NCBI GenBank assembly: GCA_002424815.1
Contig: DILB01000017.1
Location: forward strand, 21,832-85,831
Direction: 5' to 3'
From: Caryophanales bacterium UBA5603
GTDB taxonomy: Bacteria > Bacillota_I > Bacilli_A > Izemoplasmatales > Hujiaoplasmataceae
Length of the DNA stretch: 64,000 nucleotides
The translations under genes and the position numbers were made by a program. The notes below the pieces were generated by a model. The model saw nothing but the letters and a program-made list of their open reading frames with translations, searched no databases and was not told the origin of the DNA. Each line of letters begins with the position of its first letter. Within the stretch, counting starts at the first letter, position 1. Shown piece after piece: positions 26,931 through 35,968 of this stretch.

Positions 26931-27884
26931 TTATTCGTCTTTTGATTTTGCTTGATGAATGACAACTTGTTGGAAAGGAATTTCAATTTGATTTTTATCG
27001 AATAACAATTTCATCTCCCGATTTAAATCGCGAACCACTTGATGACGCTTTTTTTCATGCGTCCTTGAATAAATGCGAATTACGACCGCTGAATTACCTA
27101 AATCTTGAACACCTCGATAGTATGGGCCATCGACGATATCGGGTATTCTTGAATGGATATCTTGGAGATTTTCTTTGATAATCTTTTCTATTTTTTCTAA
27201 ATCCGCTTGATAACTGATTGAAACATCGCAAATAGCCGCTGATAAGTCAGAGGAGGTGTTGATAGCACCACGAATATCCGAATTATTGACAATTTTAATG
27301 TCACCATTTAAATCCTCAAATTTCGTTACACGGATACCGATTTCAAGGACGGTTCCTCTAAAATCACCAATTTGAATTACATCACCAATAGCAAATTGCT
27401 TCTCAAATATGATGAACAAGCCGCTGATGACATCTTCAATTAAACTTTGTGCACCAAACGATAAAGCTAATCCTAAAATTCCAGCTCCGGCTAACAATGT
27501 TTTTGTTTGGACTCCCCAAGCCGAAAGAATTAAAAATATCGCGACTAAAATTGAAGCGTATTTCAAAATACTTTTGACGATAACGCCAACCGTCTCACTA
27601 CGAGAATTTTTTTGCATTAATAGATTGGTTAAGAATAATAAAAACAAAGTGATTAACCAAACAAAAAAGATAATGGTTGCACTTTCAATCAAAGTAACAT
27701 AATTATTTTTTATAAAATTAAATAAATTAAAAAATTTACCGATGCTACTTTCAATAATTGCTGCAAAGGTGGAGTTAGGAAATAAAACCCCGGCAAAAAT
27801 CGAGATGAACACTAAAACGACTGTAACACTAGCAATGACGATGATTGAAATTTTTTCATTTTTACTTTTCATTTTAAATTTCAT
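26931..27884 (-). CDS. MscS-family mechanosensitive channel
   Basis: The protein has 317 residues. Three membrane segments (about 12-33, 65-88, 105-125) end in the pore helix with GAGILGLALSFGAQSLIEDVISG. Next comes the MscS beta domain (FAIGDVIQIGDFRGTV) and an alpha/beta C-terminal part. It resembles YkuT of B. subtilis. It opens under membrane tension to release solutes after osmotic downshock. AGGGAG lies 8 bases before the ATG, and the upstream gene stops 17 bp earlier, so they are one transcription unit. Confidence 0.92.
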   Translation of the reverse strand: MKFKMKSKNEKISIIVIASVTVVLVFISIFAGVLFPNSTFAAIIESSIGKFFNLFNFIKNNYVTLIESATIIFFVWLITLFLLFLTNLLMQKNSRSETVGVIVKSILKYASILVAIFLILSAWGVQTKTLLAGAGILGLALSFGAQSLIEDVISGLFIIFEKQFAIGDVIQIGDFRGTVLEIGIRVTKFEDLNGDIKIVNNSDIRGAINTSSDLSAAICDVSISYQADLEKIEKIIKENLQDIHSRIPDIVDGPYYRGVQDLGNSAVVIRIYSRTHEKKRHQVVRDLNREMKLLFDKNQIEIPFQQVVIHQAKSKDE

Positions 27885-27901
27885 AATATGTTCTCCCTTT
27901 A

Positions 27902-29254
27902 TTATGATGGTTGTGACAGTTCATCGAGAACTGTTTGATAATAAGTGATGTTGTCTAATAAAATTTTATCAGCATTAATTTCAATCAAATAGCCAAACCC
28001 AATCGGTTTTTGGATTTGAAAATCAGCTGTCTTCCGATTCAAGGAATCGAGCGTCATGAAAATCTCATGTTCTATTAAATATGCTGGATATTCGCCATCA
28101 ATATCGTAAATCGTATATCTAAAATGATGAATAAAATTAAAAGGGTCATCGATAAGAATGGTAACGCGATAATAATCGCCTTGATCCGTGATTTCGATAT
28201 TGACAGAATATTCCGGTGTCGTCCTTGCGAGTGTTTCATTTACTTTTTTTACAACGAGTGCTCCACTGAAAGGATCGGTATATTGCGCTATTAATTCGAT
28301 GTTATATAAAGTATCTTTTTTTAATTGTTTGACTTGAACTGAAGTTCCATCATAATGACTTATTGCTTCGGTAGATGGTACCATTATTCGCTTGATGAAT
28401 CGATTTTCTTGATAGATATCCAGATAGTATTGAATTCCCTCAATTAAAGAATTATCGACATAAACAGAGAAATCAATCGAGGAAGGTGAGGCATCTCTGG
28501 GATATACGCTGCCTTCAATCGATAAGGGTGTTTGAATCATTAAATAATCGAGAATAACTGCTTTTCCAAGTTGCATTGCTTCTAAAACAATGACGACTTT
28601 AGCATTATAATTAGGAATATCATCGATTGTAATGACTTCCTGACTTTGGTTGATAGGGATGAATTGATAATTCAGTGTGTCTAAATCAATCATTTCACTG
28701 CCTTCGTCATGAAATAAAACGGCATATTTTAATGCAACCGATTCAAACGTATTTTCTGGATCAATGATCTTTATCAAAATATCATAACTAAGAAAATAAT
28801 CAAAGGGTTCTACCGTCATCAAGTCGGCTGATAAAATCGCTCCACCAGCAAGTGCTTGCGTTTTAAAGCGCGTCTTTGCTAAGGTTTCTGTGCCATATCC
28901 GGTATTTCCAACAATCTTAAAATCATATACGGTATCCATTTTTAAACCTGGTACAAATCCACTCTGCGTTCCATAATCCAATGAAAATTCATAATTTTCC
29001 ATTTGATTTGAGACCGTTACTTTTAATGAATCATCCAACAGAACGGCTTCAAAATCACGGACGGTTACGGTATAATACAGCGTATCTTCTAACGTACCGA
29101 CCCGATCAATCGATGCGAGTGGTTGTTTAGGTGGCATGATAACGGCTGCGACCACAACCGTCGCAGTGATGGCAAAGGATGTTAACCATCGACTGACGAA
29201 ATGTCGTTTTCGCTGTTCAATATGCTTTTTTAAGCGTTCATTTCCCGCTGCCAT
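27902..29254 (-). CDS. Membrane-anchored protein with fibronectin-III-like repeats
   Basis: The protein has 450 residues. A basic N-terminus (RLKKHIEQRKRHF) is followed by one membrane helix (about 24-42), after which the protein faces outward. The outer part has repeated strands of the pattern VYDFKIVGNTGYGTETLAKTRF and LYNIELIAQYTDP, typical of Fn3-like beta sandwiches, perhaps three or four. GGGGGTGA precedes the ATG. It shares an operon with mscS. A role in wall binding or envelope sensing is possible; no family is recognised with certainty. Confidence 0.55.
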   Translation of the reverse strand: MAAGNERLKKHIEQRKRHFVSRWLTSFAITATVVVAAVIMPPKQPLASIDRVGTLEDTLYYTVTVRDFEAVLLDDSLKVTVSNQMENYEFSLDYGTQSGFVPGLKMDTVYDFKIVGNTGYGTETLAKTRFKTQALAGGAILSADLMTVEPFDYFLSYDILIKIIDPENTFESVALKYAVLFHDEGSEMIDLDTLNYQFIPINQSQEVITIDDIPNYNAKVVIVLEAMQLGKAVILDYLMIQTPLSIEGSVYPRDASPSSIDFSVYVDNSLIEGIQYYLDIYQENRFIKRIMVPSTEAISHYDGTSVQVKQLKKDTLYNIELIAQYTDPFSGALVVKKVNETLARTTPEYSVNIEITDQGDYYRVTILIDDPFNFIHHFRYTIYDIDGEYPAYLIEHEIFMTLDSLNRKTADFQIQKPIGFGYLIEINADKILLDNITYYQTVLDELSQPS

Positions 29255-29350
29255 TAACTCACCCCCATTTTAATCATTATTGACATTTTAGCACCGCTTT
29301 AAACACATTTCAATCTAGTCTATGAATTTTAATTGTTAAAGAATAAAAAA

Positions 29351-29367
29351 AGACGCTTCAAGCGTCT
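29351..29367 (-). terminator. Terminator of the hut operon
   Basis: AGACGCT pairs with AGCGTCT around a 3-base loop, followed by seven T on the minus strand. It lies just after the stop of the cyclodeaminase gene. Confidence 0.85.
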
Positions 29368-29375
29368 CTTTGTTA

Positions 29376-30017
29376 TCAATTCATTTTTTCTAAGATACGT
29401 TTCATGAAAGCTAACTTTATGCTTTCGGACTCTTTAAGCATGGCTTCAATGTTATTTGTATAAAACATTTTTGTGACATCTTGATCAAGACCGCTTAAAT
29501 TCGTTCTAACATTCAGAATTGCCCCGTGAATTGCAGCATCCAGCATCAAACACGCTACCCCAAGATCAGAAGCTGCTGAGGGATTTCCGATTGTCAAGAA
29601 CAGATCCAGTAAACGCATGGCTTCCAGTGAAAGCATCGCCACTTGAAAAGGAACTTTGATGGCCGCTTTAGTGCCTTCTAATACTTTTTCTTGACGAACA
29701 TGGATTTCTTTTTCCGTGGTTTTAGGCAATTTATAAGCATCAATAATCATTTGGTAAGCTTCAGTATCTTTATCAATGAGTGTTGTCAATTCACTCTTAA
29801 TTTTACCAACCGTTTCTAGATGATGGATAAATTTATTTTTTATTTCATCATCAAGGGCTAAAAAGCGCTTTTTAGGCAACGTAAGTTTCGCAACCATTCC
29901 GGATAATGCCGCTCCTAAAGAAGCCGACAAAGCCGCAACGGATCCTCCTCCTGGAACCGCTGTATCACAATCGACCTTATCTAAAAACTCTAATAACGTC
30001 ATCTCAATAAGTTTCAT
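29376..30017 (-). CDS. fchA: Formiminotetrahydrofolate cyclodeaminase
   Basis: The protein has 213 residues, the usual size. AVPGGGSVAALSASLGAALSGMVAKLT near the N-terminus, NPSAASDLGVACLMLDAA and ILNVRTNLSGL are the conserved regions of this family, equal to the C-terminal half of the mammalian fused FTCD. It converts 5-formimino-THF to 5,10-methenyl-THF and ammonia, using the product of the glutamate formimidoyltransferase of the same operon. Its ATG overlaps the hutI stop by 4 bp (ATGA), and it is the last gene of the hut operon. Confidence 0.93.
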   Translation of the reverse strand: MKLIEMTLLEFLDKVDCDTAVPGGGSVAALSASLGAALSGMVAKLTLPKKRFLALDDEIKNKFIHHLETVGKIKSELTTLIDKDTEAYQMIIDAYKLPKTTEKEIHVRQEKVLEGTKAAIKVPFQVAMLSLEAMRLLDLFLTIGNPSAASDLGVACLMLDAAIHGAILNVRTNLSGLDQDVTKMFYTNNIEAMLKESESIKLAFMKRILEKMN

Positions 30018-31276
30018 AATTCCTCCTTAACAAATTGTCGGTCTTTGACGACAAGGCGACCGTTTTTATATACATCTTGCGTATGATTAATCCCAAAATG
30101 ATAGAGAACATATTCTAGATTAGGGGCCTTTAATAATGTAATATCTGCTTGTTTACCAACCTCTAAAGTGCCTATTCGATGACTTCTCCCTAAAATAACG
30201 GCAGGATTAAGTGTTGAGGCAACTAAAACTTCTGCGGGTGAAAGTCGCATTTTATTCGCCGCAAGTTGCATCGTAAATTGAAAATTTTCTGAAGGAGCGC
30301 TGCCAGGATTATAATCACTTGAAATGGCAACAGCGGCACCTTTATCAATCAAAGCTCTTGCATTTGCATAGGGTTTATTTAAGTAAAATGCCGTTTGCGG
30401 TAAGAGGTTGGCAATCGTTTCTGATTGGGCTAAACGATCAATATCTTCTTCAACAATCGCTAATAAATGATCGGCCGAAACAGCATTTAAGCGAACCGCT
30501 AATCCAGCGCCCCCTAAGGAATGGATTTCATCGGCGTGGAGTCGAACTTGAAATCCCATTTCCTTTGCGGCGATTAATATTTCTTCGGTTTCAGCGACAG
30601 AGAATACTTCATTTTCACAAAAGACATCGACGGATTCAGCTAGATGCATTTGCGCCACTGTTTTCATATTTTCAATCACTTCAAAAATATAACTTTGGCG
30701 ATTATCGCTATATTCTTTTGGAATGGCATGGGCGCCCAGATAAGTGGGTGACAATTCAATCGGATGATTGGCATTCAACGCTTTAATCACTTTCAGTTGT
30801 TTTAACTCAGTCTCTAAATTTAAACCATAGCCACTTTTCGCCTCAATCGTTGTCACACCGAGTAAAAGCATTTCATCGAGTGACTTTTTAGCTTGGTCAT
30901 AGAGTTCCTCAAAACTTGCTTGACGCGTCAAAGCAACCGTCGAATGAATACCGCCGCCACTCTTGAGAATATCTAAATACGGCATTCCAGCCAATTTCAT
31001 CGCAAATTCAGATTCTCTTGATCCACTGTGAACCAAATGGGTATGTGAATCAATGAACCCTGGAAGTGCGATGGCATTTTTACAATCGATATAAGACGTC
31101 ATTGGTTCGAGATATGGCATTTGATGTCTTTCACCTATTTTGATGATCTTCCCTTGATCAATCAAGATAAAAGCATCATCCAATTTCTCGATGATGGACA
31201 TTGCCTTACCTTTTAGCGCCTGATTCCCCTTCGCGGTGTAAAGGGTTTTAATATTATAAAGCATCATCTTTGCCAT
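30014..31276 (-). CDS. hutI: Imidazolonepropionase
   Basis: The protein has 420 residues. It is a zinc/iron amidohydrolase that opens the imidazolone ring to give N-formimino-L-glutamate. Metal site FIDSHTHLVHSGSRESEF, the substrate loop KSGGGIHSTV, HADEIHS and SSDYNPGSAP are all present. The start at 31276 has AGGAG at 8 bases; the frame is open seven codons further, but without a ribosome site. It follows ftcD by 11 bp. Confidence 0.95.
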   Translation of the reverse strand: MAKMMLYNIKTLYTAKGNQALKGKAMSIIEKLDDAFILIDQGKIIKIGERHQMPYLEPMTSYIDCKNAIALPGFIDSHTHLVHSGSRESEFAMKLAGMPYLDILKSGGGIHSTVALTRQASFEELYDQAKKSLDEMLLLGVTTIEAKSGYGLNLETELKQLKVIKALNANHPIELSPTYLGAHAIPKEYSDNRQSYIFEVIENMKTVAQMHLAESVDVFCENEVFSVAETEEILIAAKEMGFQVRLHADEIHSLGGAGLAVRLNAVSADHLLAIVEEDIDRLAQSETIANLLPQTAFYLNKPYANARALIDKGAAVAISSDYNPGSAPSENFQFTMQLAANKMRLSPAEVLVASTLNPAVILGRSHRIGTLEVGKQADITLLKAPNLEYVLYHFGINHTQDVYKNGRLVVKDRQFVKEEL

Positions 31277-31287
31277 GAGATTTTCTC

Positions 31288-32250
31288 CTAGATCCAAGCT
31301 TCAATGATTTTTTCTTTTGAAAAATCACGAAGTTTCAAATAATGGATGGCAAACGCTGTGATTTTATCAAGATCCATCGCTTTATCAAAGGGTAAATCTT
31401 CAACCTGACGATAATATTTGATTGAATCAAGCAATGCCATTTTCGGGACAAGTCCGACAATTTCAGCGGATTTTACGTCCCATTGGTACCGTCTTGCTTC
31501 AAAACGAACGACTTCAAAAATTCGATATATCGGATTTTTGACATAATCTAAAATATTCATCGTGACTTGCATATGTTTTTGCGCTTCTAAATAAGCAGGA
31601 CCTGCTTGAATGTATTGAAATCCACCGGAAGACTGGCGAATCGCTTTAGCAATTTGAGTGGTTTGTTTTTCATTATCTGTGGGTAAATCAATGTTATATG
31701 CAACTAAAAAATCCCTCGCACCAACAGCGACTGAACCAAATGTCGGATGGGTTTTGGCAACGCCAAAATCCGGATACCATTCAGGCTCTTTTATTTTATC
31801 AATCATGCCTTCGAATTCACCTTTACGAATCGTTGGCAAGCTGACGCGATCAGGTTTTTTCGCTGCTTTAGCATATAAAAACACGGGAATAGCAAATGAT
31901 TTAGCGATGTTTTCTCCAACGATATTTGCATATTCAACACATTCATCTAAGGTAACATCTTGAATTGGAATGAAAGGAATGACATCAACTGCGCCAATGC
32001 GAGGATGTTCACCTTTTTGATGATTCATATCAATTTCATTGATCGCAACTTGAATGAATTGATAAAGTGCGCTGATAATGCTTTGAGCTTCGCCAATCAG
32101 CGTCACAACTGTGCGGTTATAATCGGCGTCAGGTTCATAAGATATCATTTTGAAAGCCGAATTATTTTTAAAAGGTGCAACGATGCGTTCGATTTTTTCT
32201 TTGTCTCGACCTTCGGAAAAATTTGGAACGCATTCAATTATTTTTGGCAT
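31288..32250 (-). CDS. ftcD: Glutamate formimidoyltransferase
   Basis: The protein has 320 residues, equal to the N-terminal half of the mammalian fused FTCD. It begins IIECVPNFSEGRD and has DADYNRTVVTLIG, GEHPRIGAVDVIPFIP and FGVAKTHPTFGSVAVGAR. It moves the formimino group from formiminoglutamate to THF, giving glutamate. This makes the organism folate-dependent for histidine use and explains the absence of HutG and HutF here. The start at 32250 is preceded by AAGGAGG. It begins 1 base after the hutU stop. Confidence 0.94.
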   Translation of the reverse strand: MPKIIECVPNFSEGRDKEKIERIVAPFKNNSAFKMISYEPDADYNRTVVTLIGEAQSIISALYQFIQVAINEIDMNHQKGEHPRIGAVDVIPFIPIQDVTLDECVEYANIVGENIAKSFAIPVFLYAKAAKKPDRVSLPTIRKGEFEGMIDKIKEPEWYPDFGVAKTHPTFGSVAVGARDFLVAYNIDLPTDNEKQTTQIAKAIRQSSGGFQYIQAGPAYLEAQKHMQVTMNILDYVKNPIYRIFEVVRFEARRYQWDVKSAEIVGLVPKMALLDSIKYYRQVEDLPFDKAMDLDKITAFAIHYLKLRDFSKEKIIEAWI

Positions 32251-32251
32251 T

Positions 32252-34270
32252 TTAGTGGCCTCCTTGACAATATTTTTGGTTGACGAGGTCTTCAATCATG
32301 TCGTCTTTTGCGGCAAATGGTTCAGTGATGATGGTGTCCGGATGATTCTTTTGAAATGCGCGTGCAGCTTCGAGGGCATGCGGATTTTGCGCCCAAGCTC
32401 GACGCGACACGCCCGCCATGACATCATAAGTCATCGCTGTTTTCAATATTTCATCTGTTTCTTTTGATCCATCTAAAACCATTCCATAACCGCCATTGAT
32501 GGCTTTACCAATTCCAACCCCACCCCCATTGTGAAGTGCCACAAGGCTCATCCCCCGGCTGGCATTTCCTAATGCAACTTGGGTGGCCATGTCTGCGGTC
32601 AAATTTGATCCATCTTTGATATTGGCAGTTTCTCTAAAGGGGGAATCGGTCCCCCCACAGTCATGGTGATCCCGTCCGAGCATGATGGGACCCACCTGAC
32701 CTTGACGAACCATATCATTAAACTTTAAAGCGATTTTTAAACGCCCTTCCGCATCTTGATAAAGAATTCTTGCTTTCGTACCCACCACGAGTTGATTGGT
32801 TTGAGCATTTTTAATCCAATTGTAATTGTCAAGATCTTGAAAACGACGATCTTTATCAATCTCTTCCATCGCAGCTAAATCGGTTTTCTCTAAATCTGAT
32901 TCTAACGAAGATAAACAGACCCAACGGAAAGGTCCGTAGCCATAATCAAATAAAACCGGTCCCATAATGTCTTCGACATAAGATGGCCAGATAAATCCAT
33001 CAATGGAATTTTCACCATTGCGACAAACCTTTTTAATGCCTGCATCGGCTAAAGCTTTCAAAAAACTATTGCCATAATCAAAGAAATAAGTGCCTTGATG
33101 AACTAAGGCCTCTATCGCTAAAAAATGGCGTTTCAAACCTTGATTGACTTTTATTTTAAATTGATGTGGATCGGATTTTAAAAGTGCAGTACGTTGTTCA
33201 AAATCCAGTCCGATGGGACAATACCCACCTTCATAGACCGCATGACAACTGGTTTGATCACTTAGAAGATCAATTTTGATGGCATGAGTGATGGCATATT
33301 CTAGTAACTCGACGACATTGCCATGGTATGCAATTGAACAAGGCTTTTTTTCGTTTATCGCTTCTTTAGCCAATAAAAAGGCACTTTCACAATCCGAAGA
33401 AACCACATCAATCCAACCTTGTTTGAAACGCGTTTGAATCCTCGAATCATCGACCTCGGCGATAATGCCAACCCCACCGGCAATTTTAACAGCTTTCCCT
33501 TGGGCGCCACTCATACCACCTAAACCGGATGAAACAAAAAGGATTCCTTTTAAATCTTCTGTTTGCGGAATATTTAATTGAGTTCTACCCGCATTTAATA
33601 AAGTTGAATAGGTTCCATGAACAATGCCTTGCGGACCAATGTACATCCATCCTCCAGCCGTCATTTGACCGTAGGAAGAAACCCCCATCGCCACTAATCG
33701 ATTCCATTGTTCTAAATGATCAAACTCACCGATAATTAATCCGTTAGTGATGATGACTCTCGGTGATTGTTTCGAGGAAGGAAATAATCCTAAAGGATGG
33801 CCACTCATCACCACCAAAGTTTGTTCATCAGTCATGATTTGTAAATAATATTTGATTAAATGATATTGCATCCAGTTTTGCATGACCGCCCCGGTTTCCC
33901 CATAAGTAATGAGTTCATAGGGATATAAAGCCACTTCAAAATCAAGATTATTATCAATCATGACTTGAAAGGCTTTGCCTTGCAAAGTATTCCCAGAATA
34001 TTCATTAATGGGACGACCATAAATTCTATCTTTTGGCCTAAAACGATACCCATAGATACGACCTTTTGTGAACAATTCGTCTAAAAACTCACTGGCGAGG
34101 GTTTCATGCCAGGCAAGAGGAACATATCGAAGAGCATTACGTAAGGCTTGATTCGTTTCTTCTTTCGTTAAAGTAAAAGGGCGTTTAGGCGCTCTTCTTA
34201 TCGTCGCATCAAACGTCGCTTTTTCAGGTAAAACAGAAAATATTTTATCGAGAGTTACGCCTTCGTTCAC
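32252..34270 (-). CDS. hutU: Urocanate hydratase (long form)
   Basis: The protein has 672 residues, about 115 longer than the E. coli or Bacillus type (about 555) but typical of the long-form urocanases of some Firmicutes and Bacteroidetes. The NAD-binding region GLGGMSGAQGKAVKIAGG, the metal or active-site CHAVYEGGYCPIG, and ALHNGGGVGIGKAINGGYG are clear. It converts urocanate to imidazolonepropionate with tightly bound NAD. It starts with GTG after GGGGAGG, 3 bp after hutH. Confidence 0.93.
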   Translation of the reverse strand: MNEGVTLDKIFSVLPEKATFDATIRRAPKRPFTLTKEETNQALRNALRYVPLAWHETLASEFLDELFTKGRIYGYRFRPKDRIYGRPINEYSGNTLQGKAFQVMIDNNLDFEVALYPYELITYGETGAVMQNWMQYHLIKYYLQIMTDEQTLVVMSGHPLGLFPSSKQSPRVIITNGLIIGEFDHLEQWNRLVAMGVSSYGQMTAGGWMYIGPQGIVHGTYSTLLNAGRTQLNIPQTEDLKGILFVSSGLGGMSGAQGKAVKIAGGVGIIAEVDDSRIQTRFKQGWIDVVSSDCESAFLLAKEAINEKKPCSIAYHGNVVELLEYAITHAIKIDLLSDQTSCHAVYEGGYCPIGLDFEQRTALLKSDPHQFKIKVNQGLKRHFLAIEALVHQGTYFFDYGNSFLKALADAGIKKVCRNGENSIDGFIWPSYVEDIMGPVLFDYGYGPFRWVCLSSLESDLEKTDLAAMEEIDKDRRFQDLDNYNWIKNAQTNQLVVGTKARILYQDAEGRLKIALKFNDMVRQGQVGPIMLGRDHHDCGGTDSPFRETANIKDGSNLTADMATQVALGNASRGMSLVALHNGGGVGIGKAINGGYGMVLDGSKETDEILKTAMTYDVMAGVSRRAWAQNPHALEAARAFQKNHPDTIITEPFAAKDDMIEDLVNQKYCQGGH

Positions 34271-34273
34271 AAA

Positions 34274-35791
34274 TTATACCTCCCCAAAAACATCATGATA
34301 CAAACGACCTAAACGAATCATATCTTCCATTTGATGAATGTGAGGATACATCACTTGATCATCGTTTATATAGGGCACTTGTTTGCGAATTGAAAGATAT
34401 GCTTTTGTTGTATTTTTTCCCAATCGATCTGATCCATTACGAAGATCAATGGCTTGCGCTGCGGCAAAAAATTCCATACCAATCACTTTTTGAACATTCG
34501 AAAGAACTGTTTTTGCTTTATTTGCGGCAATCGATCCCATCGATACATGATCCTCTTGATTCGCTGAGGAAGGAATAGAATCCACGGAGGCAGGATGTGA
34601 CAAAACTTTATTTTCACTCACTAAAGAAGCGGCACTATACTGCACAATCATAAAACCAGAATTCAGTCCAGAACGGTGTGTCAAAAAAGCAGGTAAACCA
34701 TTTGATAAAGCGGGATTGACCAAACGTTCGATGCGTCTTTCTGATATATTCGCCAGTTCTGATAAAGCAATCGCAAGATAATCAAAAGCTAATGCAAGGG
34801 GTTCTCCATGAAAGTTACCAGCGCTGATGGCATCGCCATCAACCGGAAATAAAATCGGATTATCGGTGACTGCATTCATTTCTCTTACCACGATGGTTTT
34901 GATAAAGTTTAAAGTGTCGAGCACAGCTCCATGAACTTGAGGGGCACAGCGTAGAGAATAGGCATCTTGAATTCGTTTTTGACCTTGATGAGTCAAGTTT
35001 CGACTTCCTTTTAAATGGGCAAGAATATCTTTAGCCACTTGGATTTGCCCGATTTGGCCACGAACTTCATGGACTCTTAAATCGAAAGCATCGATGATGC
35101 CTTCCAAAGCTTCTAAAGACATTGATAAAGATAAACTCGCAAGTTTTTCAAGTCGTAACGCATCATAAAGTACTAATGCCCCTTGGGAATTCATGGCTTG
35201 CGTTCCATTGATCAGTGATAAACCTTCTTTCGCTTCTAAATGCGATAAAGGTTCAATTTTAGCAAGTTTGAAGGCTTCCAGCGTTGGCATACGCCGATTT
35301 TGATAGATGACTTCGCCTAACCCGATTAACGGCAGACTCATATGCGATAGCGGTGCAAGATCTCCGGAAGCGCCTAAACTTCCTTTTTCAAAAACAACAG
35401 GGATGATATCCGCATTCAAAAGTTCCATTAACTTTTCAAGGGTCTCTAATCGGATGCCACTATGACCTTTAATCAAGGCGTTAATTCGTAGAGCCATCAT
35501 CCCTCTTACCACTTCTTGAGGTAAAACTGGACCGACACCACAGGCATGGCTCATTAACAGGTTTTTTTGTAGTTGATCTGTTTCTGAGGATTTAATCCGA
35601 ACATCGGATAATTTTCCAAATCCCGTATTAATACCGTAGACAGGGACTTCACCTTGGACAATCTTTTCAACAAAAATTCGCGCCTGTAAAAGCAATTCCT
35701 GCGATTTTTGTGATATCAATACTAATTCTTTGTGTCTTGCGATTTTGACAAAATTGTCAAGGTCTAAACTTTTTCCATCCAGTATAATCAT
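34274..35791 (-). CDS. hutH: Histidine ammonia-lyase
   Basis: The protein has 505 residues. The electrophilic MIO cofactor forms from Ala-Ser-Gly in GSLGASGDLAPLSHM, at about residue 143. YGINTGFGKLSDVRI, the catalytic Tyr region and NFHGEPLALAFD also match. It deaminates histidine to urocanate, the first step of the operon. GGGG precedes the ATG. The promoter at 35861-35889 and a cre site at 35839-35853 lie upstream. Confidence 0.96.
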   Translation of the reverse strand: MIILDGKSLDLDNFVKIARHKELVLISQKSQELLLQARIFVEKIVQGEVPVYGINTGFGKLSDVRIKSSETDQLQKNLLMSHACGVGPVLPQEVVRGMMALRINALIKGHSGIRLETLEKLMELLNADIIPVVFEKGSLGASGDLAPLSHMSLPLIGLGEVIYQNRRMPTLEAFKLAKIEPLSHLEAKEGLSLINGTQAMNSQGALVLYDALRLEKLASLSLSMSLEALEGIIDAFDLRVHEVRGQIGQIQVAKDILAHLKGSRNLTHQGQKRIQDAYSLRCAPQVHGAVLDTLNFIKTIVVREMNAVTDNPILFPVDGDAISAGNFHGEPLALAFDYLAIALSELANISERRIERLVNPALSNGLPAFLTHRSGLNSGFMIVQYSAASLVSENKVLSHPASVDSIPSSANQEDHVSMGSIAANKAKTVLSNVQKVIGMEFFAAAQAIDLRNGSDRLGKNTTKAYLSIRKQVPYINDDQVMYPHIHQMEDMIRLGRLYHDVFGEV

Positions 35792-35838
35792 TTTTTACCC
35801 CTATTTGTGTCTTCTCTGGTCTATGATGAGAAAACGAA

Positions 35839-35853
35839 TGTTTACGCTTACAT
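35839..35853 (-). promoter_or_regulatory. cre site at the hut promoter
   Basis: ATGTAAGCGTAAACA, read on the minus strand, fits the consensus WTGNAANCGNWNNCW at every defined position. It lies at about +2 to +16 from the predicted hutH start, a repressing position for CcpA. Confidence 0.7.
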
Positions 35854-35860
35854 CATTGAT

Positions 35861-35889
35861 ATCATATCATCAATTGCCCTTTTTAACAA
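35861..35889 (-). promoter_or_regulatory. Sigma-A promoter of the hut operon
   Basis: On the minus strand TTGTTA (35884-35889) and TATGAT (35861-35866) are 17 bases apart. The start near 35854 leaves a leader of about 60 bases. Confidence 0.7.
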
Positions 35890-35893
35890 CCCT

Positions 35894-35908
35894 TTAAGAG
35901 CGTCTTAA
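35894..35908. promoter_or_regulatory. Palindrome directly upstream of the hut -35
   Basis: TTAAGA-GCG-TCTTAA is a perfect 15-base dyad, 4 bases from the -35 box. The place suits an activator or repressor operator for histidine or urocanate control, but no regulator gene lies next to it. Confidence 0.45.
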
Positions 35909-35916
35909 GATGAAAA

Positions 35917-35948
35917 AGACGTCGAATCATTTTCAATGAAAGACGTCT
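35917..35948 (-). terminator. Terminator of the mutY-containing operon
   Basis: AGACGTC pairs with GACGTCT and an inner TCATT/AATGA stem closes the loop; TTTT follows on the minus strand. It lies 20 bases after the GNAT stop. Confidence 0.75.
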
Positions 35949-35968
35949 CAATTAATTTTTTAGATGGT

